A stretch of DNA of 55,696 bases from Prevotellaceae bacterium UBA4301 (GTDB lineage: Bacteria > Bacteroidota > Bacteroidia > Bacteroidales > Bacteroidaceae): the NCBI GenBank assembly GCA_002395775.1, contig DGUV01000056.1, forward strand, positions 1 through 55,696, in the 5' to 3' direction. The translations under genes and the position numbers were made by a program. Positions 7,283-14,872 of this stretch are shown piece by piece (position 1 is the first letter of the stretch; every line of letters starts with the position of its first letter). The notes beneath the pieces are model-generated. The model was not told the DNA's origin, did no database searches, and was given only the letters and a program-made list of their open reading frames with translations.

Positions 7283-10200
7283 TTCTTTGTGAACTTGGTT
7301 GCACATTCGTTGCCTTCGCTGTCGTTGAGGCGTGCTATGTAGATGCCAGCGGGGAGCATGGAGATGCCTACGCGCTCATGTCCGCTTTCGAGATACATCT
7401 TTCTTGCCATCACCAGTGCACCGCCCGTCGTGTAGATGTTGAGCGTGACGTTCGGGTTGTCCTCGCTCTTGACCACGACTTGCTGGTCGGCATAGGCAAT
7501 GCTCATGCCACCGTTGCGACTCGAGATGGAGCGTACGGCATCCTCGTGGGTGGTGGTGTCCTCAGGTGCGATGTACTGCCCTGCCTCGGCATAGGTGTTC
7601 AGGGTGTTGCTCTTGGCAATGGTGGGGGCCATGAGATAGATGTCCTGTCCGCCATCGGGATAGCGTCCGACGCTCTGGTCGCCATTGTGGGCACGATAGA
7701 CAAGGCTGTCGGCCCACGACTTGTCGGCGGCCATCAGGCGGATGACGGTGCCATCGACGTTGTCGAGCTTGAAGTTGGCATGCAGTTCGCTGTCGGTCGT
7801 GCGCTTGCTGCACCAGATGACCTTGTATCCGTGGGCAGGGATGATGGTGCTGGCCTTGGTGCCTTGGGCAGAAATCTGGTATTTCTCAGGCTTCTCACTG
7901 CGGTCGGTCAGGTACATGCCTTCGAGGTCGATGTCCTCGTTGGTGGTGTTGTAGAGTTCCACCCAGTCGTCCTTCTTGAAGTAGTCGTTGACGTAGATGC
8001 TGTTGCCGGCCGACACTTCGTTGATGACGATGGGGGTGGTGGAGATTCCTGCTTCCTCCTTCTCCTCGTCGGTCATCTCCTCATATACGGCTTGCAGCAC
8101 CATGTTGCCCTCCGGCATTTCATATTCCTCGTCGGTGCAGACGAAGGAACCTTCCACATTGTTGCTCGAGAGGGTGATGTCGGCTTCCCAATAGACGTCG
8201 GTGGAGTTGGCGGCATTGTTGTGCACCTCCACGGCTATGACGTTGCGTCCACGCCTGAAGAGTGACGCATCGAGTTGCATGCTGCCCGTGTCGGGATTGC
8301 CGTGGGCATAGCTGGTGGCATAGGAGTCGTAGGTGACAGTGCCCGAAGGCATGTTGTAGCGCCCGGCCTCCGTGCCGTTGACATAGACGATGAATCCGTC
8401 GTCGATGGTGTAGTTGAGCGTGAATACATCTTCAGAGGTAGGCACTTCGGAGAGTGAGAAATCGTGTCGGAAGTAGTAGGTGGGTCGCTTCTGCTCGGTC
8501 GAACTTCCGTAGTCGAGATAAGTGTTTGTGTATCGGTCGCCTCCTACGAAATAGCCCAGTGGCGCCTGTCCGTTGCTCCACTCTGAGGTGCTGTAGTTCA
8601 GCGAAGTCCAGTCCTCGCCGTCAAGCGAGCCTTGGTCGTAGAAGTCCCAGTCGCTTTCCTGCTCCACCAGCGTGTCGGCATTCGTGGTACTTCCCTCCAC
8701 CAGTCTCCATCCGGCAAACTTGTATCCGGCCGGGGCCTGGGCCTTGAAGGTGATGGGGGAGAAGAGTTTGCCAGAGAACTTGTTCGTGGGAACGGGCAGG
8801 TCGTTGACCATCAGTCGGGCCTCGGGAATGTTGGTGCTCAGTGTCACGCTTTGTGCCGTTGTTTGGTTCAACTGCATGGGCGAGTAGTTCTTGAGCGTGT
8901 TGATCATGGTGTTTTGCCTGCTGGATGAGAGACTGCTGATGAGCGAGTTGGCTGTGTTCCATGGGGTGCTGCTGGTGCGATAGACCTCGTTCCAGATGTT
9001 CTGACTGTTGCTCACGCGATTGGCCAGTTCGTTGATGATGGTCTTGCATCGTTCGGGTTCGAATACCGAGCCGCTGACCAGACAATAGGTGTCGATGAAC
9101 TGCTTGCGGAAGCGTTCGTTCTGGAGCATGTTGAGGAAGATGGTCACCAGTTCAATCTCCTTTGTCCATCGCTCTACGGGTTCACCATAGAGGCGGTCGA
9201 ACGTGTAGGTCTGCTTGCCGGCAAAGGTGTTGAACGAGTTGGTGGTGTTGAATGAGCCGTCGAGGTCGAACATCACGAAGCGGAACTTGCCGCCCTCCAT
9301 GATGGGCTTGAAGGCCTTGACGTTGTTCTGCGGCCAGTCCCAGTTGCCGAGGTACATCTCCACGGCCATGTAGTTGCAGTATTCGTCGATGTCCACCATC
9401 TGTCGGATTTCGTCATACACGGCGTCGTCCTCGCAGTCCTCGGCAAGGCTGTACCAGCGTTGCAGGCTTTCCTTGGTGCCGCACTTCTGCACATAACCGG
9501 AGTCGGGCGAAATCTCGAACTGGTCTATCTCGTTGTCATCGAGTCCGTAATTGGCATAGACAAAGTGCTTGTTGTTGGGCTCGCGCATGTTGATGACCCC
9601 TGCATAGCGGCCGTTGATGTAGTGCATGACGGGTTGGTAAGCCTGATAATCGATGTCCAGTCCCGAGCGGCGCACAATCTCCTGCAGGGCGGGATCCTTG
9701 ATGCGGCAGGTGTTGTCGTTGCCTCCGTTGCGTATCTGCAGGGTCTTGTGCTTCAGGTAGGGCTTGTCCGTGAAGAACTGGTAGGGGAGGAAGTTCTGCA
9801 GTTCATATTGCTTGTTGGCCTTGATTTTGAAGGCCATGGGGTTCCATCCTCGGCTCCATCCGCCGCAACGCTCCATGGCGGTTTCTTGGTTTACGGCCAT
9901 CTGGCCCTCTTGGTTGATGTATTCGAAGTTAACCGTTCGGTCCCAGTCCATGTTCCAGTTGCAGGGCGAGGACTGTCCGTTGCCTGGGCGCCCGTTGCCG
10001 TTGCCTTGCACCATGATGCCCATGTCGGCACCATAGAGGTCCTCCTCACGGCCTACTACGGAGATGACGGGCAGGTCGAAGGCCTTGTCCTCGAGGATGT
10101 AGGTACGCGTCACCACCTGGCTGGGCAGATAGCCCTCTCCAATGAAGCAGAAGCGGTAGGTGGTGGTCTCGGTGGGGTAGAAGAGTCCGTCGGCCGATGT

Positions 10201-11700
10201 CATGCCGTTCTGGGCCGTGGGTGTGCTACCGTCGGTGGTATATCGCAGGGTGGCACCGTCGGGGATGTTGACGCATACGGTCAGTCGTGAGCCGAAAACC
10301 TGTGTCGGCTGGTCGGGTTCGGGAGCTGGCAGACGCAGGTCGGCCCATGTCATTCCTTCGTTGGACATCTCTGGAGTGGGCGTTGCCGACCATGCCCACT
10401 GGTCGCTGTCGAGCGCCTTGCGGGCATACGAGCAGCGGCTCACGGCAGGTGGATATTGCTGGGAGAGCAGCAGATTGCCCTCGGGGTCGCTCAAGTACAG
10501 GGTGGCCCCTTCCACGTCGAGCTTCATGTCGAGCTGAGAGGGACAGTATTTGTCGTGATGGTCAAACCAGAGCACCTTGTAGCCTTTGGCCGGTATGGCC
10601 GTGGGTTGAGTGATGTGCACTTTCTGCAGGTTCTGCGGGTCGTCGCTCACCCAGCAACCCGTCAGTGTGACGCCCAGCGTGCCGGGATTATAGAGTTCCA
10701 CCCATCCGCCATAGTTCCACGAGGGGTCCACCGTCTGGTCAAGGTTGGCTGCTTGCAATTCGCTTACCACCAGCTTGCTCAGTCCGCCGGAGTTGGTTGT
10801 TACGGTCACGGTGCAGGTGGCCGAAACGCCACTGCCATCGATGGCCGTAGCCGTCACTTTGGCTTGTCCGGAGACCATAGCCGTCACCACGCCGTTCTTG
10901 TCCACGGTGACTATGCGTTCGTTGTTGGTTGCCCAGGTTACGCCCTTCAGTGTGGCGTTGGAAGGAGTAATAGTAGTTGAGAGCGTCAGTTGTTCGCCGG
11001 GAACCATGGTGGCGCGCGTCTTGTTCAGGGTGATGCCCGTGACCTTTGTCACTTCGCCGTAGTATTCCAGTCGCCAGTTGTCCAGACATGTCCAGTCACT
11101 GTCGATGGTGGTAGATTTGCGAACACCGATGCGTAACGTGCCGTCCTGACCTACGCTGACCTCCACCTTGTTTTCATAGTGTCCGGCCTCCATCCAGTTG
11201 TAGGCCGCCTCCATGTTGTTGGGGATGTAGTAGCCGTCCTGGGCCCACCATCCTCCGGAGCCTCCCACATAGCTTGTGCCGCCGCCCAGACTCTGGCTGA
11301 GGGCAGCGCTGGAAGCGGGTGCGATGCCCACCTCGGCATCCTCCGTCGAAGATGTGGCATAGAGTTTGGCGTACTGCGAGTCGGCATAGTCGCCCGAGGA
11401 ATAGAGGTAGTAATCGTTGTCGGCCGACCCCATGCGGTAGAAAGCCTGCAGGCTTACGCGATAGCGCCCTGGCGTCAGTCCCGTGATGACTTGGTAGGAG
11501 TCATACGTCTTGTTGTAGTGCTCAGCGTTTTCTCTGGGTCCTGCCGACCCAAAGGGTGTTCCCTGCCATCCCGTCGTAAGGTCGTTGCTCACAAACGAGG
11601 GGTTGACGATGTACTGTTCGGTCAGGTCTATCCATTCTGCCGCTCCTGCCTTCATTGCCATCATAAGCAGCAATGCAAGCCATCCTATCTGTAGTCTCAT
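7279..11700 (-). CDS. Large secreted CotH-kinase protein with Big2 and lamin-tail domains
   Basis: This 1473-residue secreted multidomain protein has, in order: a signal peptide (1-20); a carbohydrate-binding-like sandwich (about 30-215) ending DWTCLDNWRLEYYG; a Big2 Ig-like domain (217-302); a lamin-tail-like domain (308-440, WVELYNPG); a chitobiase C-terminal-like strand module (462-535, LRYTTDGSTP); and a CotH kinase domain (545-930), with GNWDWPQNN and RFVMFDLDGSFN as likely catalytic segments. Beyond lie further sandwich modules, a second lamin-tail domain (about 1235-1370, DDWVELYNTT) and a C-terminal module resembling a type A T9SS signal (SMLPAGIYIARL). CotH proteins phosphorylate proteins on spore coats; the target here is unknown. 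It is coupled by ATGA to the esterase gene. Confidence 0.85.
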   Translation of the reverse strand: MRLQIGWLALLLMMAMKAGAAEWIDLTEQYIVNPSFVSNDLTTGWQGTPFGSAGPRENAEHYNKTYDSYQVITGLTPGRYRVSLQAFYRMGSADNDYYLYSSGDYADSQYAKLYATSSTEDAEVGIAPASSAALSQSLGGGTSYVGGSGGWWAQDGYYIPNNMEAAYNWMEAGHYENKVEVSVGQDGTLRIGVRKSTTIDSDWTCLDNWRLEYYGEVTKVTGITLNKTRATMVPGEQLTLSTTITPSNATLKGVTWATNNERIVTVDKNGVVTAMVSGQAKVTATAIDGSGVSATCTVTVTTNSGGLSKLVVSELQAANLDQTVDPSWNYGGWVELYNPGTLGVTLTGCWVSDDPQNLQKVHITQPTAIPAKGYKVLWFDHHDKYCPSQLDMKLDVEGATLYLSDPEGNLLLSQQYPPAVSRCSYARKALDSDQWAWSATPTPEMSNEGMTWADLRLPAPEPDQPTQVFGSRLTVCVNIPDGATLRYTTDGSTPTAQNGMTSADGLFYPTETTTYRFCFIGEGYLPSQVVTRTYILEDKAFDLPVISVVGREEDLYGADMGIMVQGNGNGRPGNGQSSPCNWNMDWDRTVNFEYINQEGQMAVNQETAMERCGGWSRGWNPMAFKIKANKQYELQNFLPYQFFTDKPYLKHKTLQIRNGGNDNTCRIKDPALQEIVRRSGLDIDYQAYQPVMHYINGRYAGVINMREPNNKHFVYANYGLDDNEIDQFEISPDSGYVQKCGTKESLQRWYSLAEDCEDDAVYDEIRQMVDIDEYCNYMAVEMYLGNWDWPQNNVKAFKPIMEGGKFRFVMFDLDGSFNTTNSFNTFAGKQTYTFDRLYGEPVERWTKEIELVTIFLNMLQNERFRKQFIDTYCLVSGSVFEPERCKTIINELANRVSNSQNIWNEVYRTSSTPWNTANSLISSLSSSRQNTMINTLKNYSPMQLNQTTAQSVTLSTNIPEARLMVNDLPVPTNKFSGKLFSPITFKAQAPAGYKFAGWRLVEGSTTNADTLVEQESDWDFYDQGSLDGEDWTSLNYSTSEWSNGQAPLGYFVGGDRYTNTYLDYGSSTEQKRPTYYFRHDFSLSEVPTSEDVFTLNYTIDDGFIVYVNGTEAGRYNMPSGTVTYDSYATSYAHGNPDTGSMQLDASLFRRGRNVIAVEVHNNAANSTDVYWEADITLSSNNVEGSFVCTDEEYEMPEGNMVLQAVYEEMTDEEKEEAGISTTPIVINEVSAGNSIYVNDYFKKDDWVELYNTTNEDIDLEGMYLTDRSEKPEKYQISAQGTKASTIIPAHGYKVIWCSKRTTDSELHANFKLDNVDGTVIRLMAADKSWADSLVYRAHNGDQSVGRYPDGGQDIYLMAPTIAKSNTLNTYAEAGQYIAPEDTTTHEDAVRSISSRNGGMSIAYADQQVVVKSEDNPNVTLNIYTTGGALVMARKMYLESGHERVGISMLPAGIYIARLNDSEGNECATKFTKK

Positions 11701-11769
11701 GATTTAGTTAGTTTATTCCTTGGCTAATTAAGTTCTTACGCACGCGTACATGCGAGCGCATATTCGTGA

Positions 11770-11805
11770 CAAAATTACGTAAAAAATCCCGTATTCCGAA
11801 CAAAA
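11770..11805 (-). promoter_or_regulatory. Candidate promoter of the CotH-kinase gene
   Basis: On the - strand TAATTTTG (11777 to 11770) matches the -7 consensus. TTTTTG (11806 to 11801) upstream is a possible -33 box with rather long spacing (~23 bp). The rest of the 170-bp gap to the mannanase gene holds that gene's terminator and a GC-rich palindromic patch around 11739-11762. Confidence 0.4.
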
Positions 11806-11830
11806 ACTCCTTTTTTTTGTATTTCTATAC

Positions 11831-11863
11831 AAAAACAATCCCCCGGCTCAAGTCGGAGGATTG
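11831..11863 (-). terminator. Terminator of the GH5 gene
   Basis: Read on the - strand, CAATCCTCCG (11863-11854) pairs with CGGGGGATTG (11845-11836) with one G-U pair and runs into TTTTTG. It sits 9 bp past the GH5 stop codon. Confidence 0.7.
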
Positions 11864-11871
11864 CTGTTTTT

Positions 11872-13185
11872 TCAGAAGCGGGCTGCGGCCTGACGGATGA
11901 CGGAGAGGGTGGTGGAGTCAGACTGGAAGACGGAGTAGAGTCCCTGCTCCTCTTGTGCAGGATCGCCTGTGTAGGGGTCCCACGCTTGCCACATGGGATG
12001 GGGAGGAAGCACTTTGCCGCCCCATGCCCAGAAGTTGCAGCCGGAGAGGCCCACGGAATCGTTGACCTGGGAGAGAATGAACTTGTAATACTGGTCGCGG
12101 GCAGACGTAGGGGTGCCGACGGCTATCTCAAATCCATCGCGCGGATAGCCGAATTCCTCAAGCACGATGGGTTTCTGCAGTTGGCGGGCCACACGGACGT
12201 GTTCGCGAATGTAGGCCTCGCTCTCGCGGCAGGCGGCCTCTACGCCGCGCAGGAGCATGCCGGCGGGCTGACGTTGCTTGGCCAGACTGTTGGGTGAGAT
12301 GAAGGGGCCAAGCCAGGTCCAAGTGTAGGGCCAAATGTGGATGCAGAGGTAGTCGATGGTGGGCAGGGCGTGGATGCGTTCGAAGAGTTGGATGTCCATC
12401 TCGCAACCGAACTTGCCTTCGCTGCCGGTGGTGATGAGGTGGTTGGGGTCGAAATGACGTATGGCCTCTGATTGTTCGCGTATCCAGTCCTGGAAGTGGG
12501 CCTTCGTTTCGGTGTCGCGTGCAAAGGGGCGTGGTTCGTTGCATATCTCCCAGGCCATGAGTGTGGGGTCGGTGGCGTAGGGCTGGCCAGTGATGGTGTT
12601 GCGACGTGTGACGATGAAGAGTGTGTGGCGAAGGGCCATGGCACGTGCAAGGGCGTCGTGGTGGAACTGGCTGGTGTGGCTGGTGTACTGGTTCCAAATC
12701 TGTGCCGGAGCGGGTTCGCCCAGTCCTGCCCACTTGAGGTAGATGCCGAAGCCGCCTGACCATTGCCAGGCATTGTGGAGGTAGAGCACGGCCCGCATGT
12801 GGCGTTTGTGGAGTTCCACCATGAGGCGGTCGAGTCCGCGCAGCAGAGTGTCGTTGTACTCGCCTGGCTGGGGTTGCAGGGTGGGTTGTATGTGGTCGGT
12901 GGCAGTGGTGGTTCCTTCTGCTCCCACAAGGATGCGTAGGTTGGTGACGCCTAAGGCTTGTAGACTGTCGAGTTCGGCCTGCAGGCGTGGCAGGTTGCCT
13001 CCCTTCCCCTCGCTGGCCAAGATGGCTCCGTACCACAGGTTGGCACCGATGAAGCGGTAGGGCTGATTGCCTTCGAAAAACTGTCCGTTGCGAACGGTGA
13101 TGAAATGCTCCTTCCTGGGCAGAGTATGAGAAGCAATGGGTGAGAGGAGGAGGGTAAGGAGTGAAAGAAGGACAAAGCGTTTCAT
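11872..13185 (-). CDS. GH5 endo-beta-mannanase-like glycosidase
   Basis: This is a secreted 437-residue (beta/alpha)8 glycosidase that most resembles GH5 subfamily 7 (endo-1,4-beta-mannanases). The signal peptide ends near residue 20. The acid/base is E217 in WEICNEPRP. The nucleophile is E344 in VLEEFGYPRD. HIWPYTW (283-289) matches the substrate-cleft segment, and FWAWGG near the end is a usual GH5 strand 8. ATG 13185 is chosen because the frame extending to 13215 would overlap the promoter. The gene is transcribed alone: its own promoter with a perfect inverted repeat lies upstream and a terminator follows. Action on beta-mannan, glucomannan or galactomannan outside the cytoplasm is inferred from the family. 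Confidence 0.85.
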   Translation of the reverse strand: MKRFVLLSLLTLLLSPIASHTLPRKEHFITVRNGQFFEGNQPYRFIGANLWYGAILASEGKGGNLPRLQAELDSLQALGVTNLRILVGAEGTTTATDHIQPTLQPQPGEYNDTLLRGLDRLMVELHKRHMRAVLYLHNAWQWSGGFGIYLKWAGLGEPAPAQIWNQYTSHTSQFHHDALARAMALRHTLFIVTRRNTITGQPYATDPTLMAWEICNEPRPFARDTETKAHFQDWIREQSEAIRHFDPNHLITTGSEGKFGCEMDIQLFERIHALPTIDYLCIHIWPYTWTWLGPFISPNSLAKQRQPAGMLLRGVEAACRESEAYIREHVRVARQLQKPIVLEEFGYPRDGFEIAVGTPTSARDQYYKFILSQVNDSVGLSGCNFWAWGGKVLPPHPMWQAWDPYTGDPAQEEQGLYSVFQSDSTTLSVIRQAAARF

Positions 13186-13195
13186 GATAAAAGGA

Positions 13196-13239
13196 GTTTG
13201 CGGATTATCTGCCACAAAGGTAGCAAATAATCCGCAAAC
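13196..13239 (-). promoter_or_regulatory. Perfect 13-bp inverted repeat around the GH5 promoter (putative operator)
   Basis: GTTTGCGGATTAT (13196-13208) and ATAATCCGCAAAC (13227-13239) are exact inverted copies 18 bp apart. The -7 box of the GH5 promoter lies between them (TACCTTTG, 13222 to 13215 on the - strand). The -33 box TTTG (13245-13242) lies just outside, with 19-bp spacing. The left arm falls at about the transcription start and within the short leader, ending 11 bp before the start codon. A dimeric regulator or a hairpin in the leader would both fit. Confidence 0.6.
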
Positions 13240-13277
13240 TGCAAAAAATATGCCTCTCCTATTATGGGGATGGGGCT

Positions 13278-14726
13278 TTAGAAGTCAACGTTGACACCGA
13301 GGCCAAAGACGCGGTTTGAGCGGTGGTACTTGTCGCTCTTGATACCAGCGGCTGTGATGGTTTCTACGGTCTTGTCCTTGTAGAAGGTGTGCATGTAGCC
13401 GAGGTCGATGTGCAGACGCTCAGTAGGATTGACGCGCACACCGAAGCCAATCATGTTGTTGGAGAGGTTGAACGAGAGGTCGCTCATGTATGCATCGTCC
13501 AGACCGTAACGGGTGTTCTGCCATGAACCACTGACAGTGACCCACTTGTTGATGTCCCATTCTACACCAGCCGAGAACTCCTGCGTGTTCTTGTCGATGA
13601 GGTCTTGCTTGTTATTGAACTGCTTGGCGGCCTTGTCGAAGTAGTAGTGCCAACCAGCCATGATGCGAACTTCGTCGATGGGGCTGTACTGAGCACCAGC
13701 ACTGAGGATGCCGGGGATGTTGGCAGCCACCTTTTCGCCGTCGGCAAACTGGGCAAGTGTGGCTCCTGCTTGTGCGGCGACCAATGCGGGCACGTCGGCC
13801 TCGGTCTTGTTCTTCAGGCGCAGCTTGGTCTCGGCCTCATAGCGTGCGGCCACATTCCAGTGCTTGTTGATCTTGTAGTCGATGCCGAGGATGGGAGTAA
13901 CGCCAAAACCTGTCTGGTCGCAGTTGAGGTCGATGCCGTAGTTGGCCAATTCGGCCTTGCCAGTAGTGCCGGGGAACACAGGGGCCATAGCGGGAATGCT
14001 GTAGGCAACACCGGGCTTCACGAAGCCGTTGTAGTTGCAGGTGGCGTATACACCACGCAAACCTACGAAACCAGCCAGATTGTCCATGAACTTATAGGTG
14101 GCGCCCAGTGAGAGGCCGAAATAGTATTGCTTACCCTTCATGTAGCTGTTCAGGGTGTAGCCGGCATATTGGCCTGTGGCCGCAATCTGTTCGGCATAGG
14201 CCGAGGGGATGCCTGCGCTGATGAGCCCGGGAAGAAGCATGGTAGGAAGCAAGGCGGGCACGTTCTGCAGGAGTGCACCAGAGTAGGCAGCTTCGAAGGA
14301 ACCCAGACCTTGGTCGAACTCGCACTTGCCGCCACCGCCACCCAGCGAGAAGTTGGCATTCACGCTCCAGCGCTTGTGGTTATAGCTGAGCTGGATTGAG
14401 GGGATGACGGGAGCCAATGCGTCACCTTCGAACTTGTGTGGGGTGTAGGGCTTCTCCTGATTCATCTGGAAGAGGGGGAAGTCGGTGGTGATGTCGCGGC
14501 TCTGCTTGGCGTTCTGAATATTGAGGGAAACATGCCATCCGTCAGAGAGGAATGCCGTGCCGGCGGGGTTGAAATAGAGACCTGTGATGTCGATGATACC
14601 GTCCTGGCTCATCTGACGCAGGAATGCTGCATTCTGATTTGAGTTTGTGACGAGGCCTCCGGCCTGTGTCGTACCTACAGCCAAGGTCGATACCATGGCA
14701 AGGAAAAGTGTTCTGATTTGTTTCAT
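13278..14726 (-). CDS. OmpP1/FadL-family outer-membrane transporter
   Basis: This 482-residue protein resembles the FadL/TodX family of outer-membrane channels for hydrophobic compounds such as long-chain fatty acids. After the signal peptide (to TTQAGG, about residue 21) comes the hatch region with the family's NPAG motif (GLYFNPAGTAFLSDGW). A barrel follows and ends in RVFGLGVNVDF, a typical C-terminal strand with terminal F. ATG 14726 is used; the open frame upstream to 14849 crosses the promoter and encodes no signal peptide. Its own promoter lies at 14756-14788. It appears to be a housekeeping gene between carbohydrate genes; no partner is adjacent. Confidence 0.85.
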   Translation of the reverse strand: MKQIRTLFLAMVSTLAVGTTQAGGLVTNSNQNAAFLRQMSQDGIIDITGLYFNPAGTAFLSDGWHVSLNIQNAKQSRDITTDFPLFQMNQEKPYTPHKFEGDALAPVIPSIQLSYNHKRWSVNANFSLGGGGGKCEFDQGLGSFEAAYSGALLQNVPALLPTMLLPGLISAGIPSAYAEQIAATGQYAGYTLNSYMKGKQYYFGLSLGATYKFMDNLAGFVGLRGVYATCNYNGFVKPGVAYSIPAMAPVFPGTTGKAELANYGIDLNCDQTGFGVTPILGIDYKINKHWNVAARYEAETKLRLKNKTEADVPALVAAQAGATLAQFADGEKVAANIPGILSAGAQYSPIDEVRIMAGWHYYFDKAAKQFNNKQDLIDKNTQEFSAGVEWDINKWVTVSGSWQNTRYGLDDAYMSDLSFNLSNNMIGFGVRVNPTERLHIDLGYMHTFYKDKTVETITAAGIKSDKYHRSNRVFGLGVNVDF

Positions 14727-14755
14727 AAAAATGGATTGTTTGTAAAACACGGGTG

Positions 14756-14788
14756 CAAAGTTAGCACAAAAAGCCGAATTGTGTGCAA
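14756..14788 (-). promoter_or_regulatory. Promoter of the FadL-like gene
   Basis: On the - strand TAACTTTG (14763 to 14756) is a good -7 box. TTG (14788-14786) about 22 bp upstream is the best -33 candidate. The start codon lies 30 bp downstream. Confidence 0.5.
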
Positions 14789-14872
14789 TGTTTTCGTAAA
14801 AAGTTGCACAAATTAGCCCGAAGTGGGTAGGTTTCTTGATATATGTCAAGATTTCTCGCGCGTGTACGTGCG

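Noticed and set aside
7225..8265. 346-residue + strand frame, and other long antisense frames (for example 9460-10290, 44709-45878, 45918-47360)
   Set aside because: They lie opposite clear protein domains, lack signal peptides or motifs, and arise from GC-rich codon use in the real genes.
13186..13215. Extended GH5 start at 13215 (GTG)
   Set aside because: It would begin inside the -7 box and the inverted repeat; ATG 13185 has a proper signal peptide.
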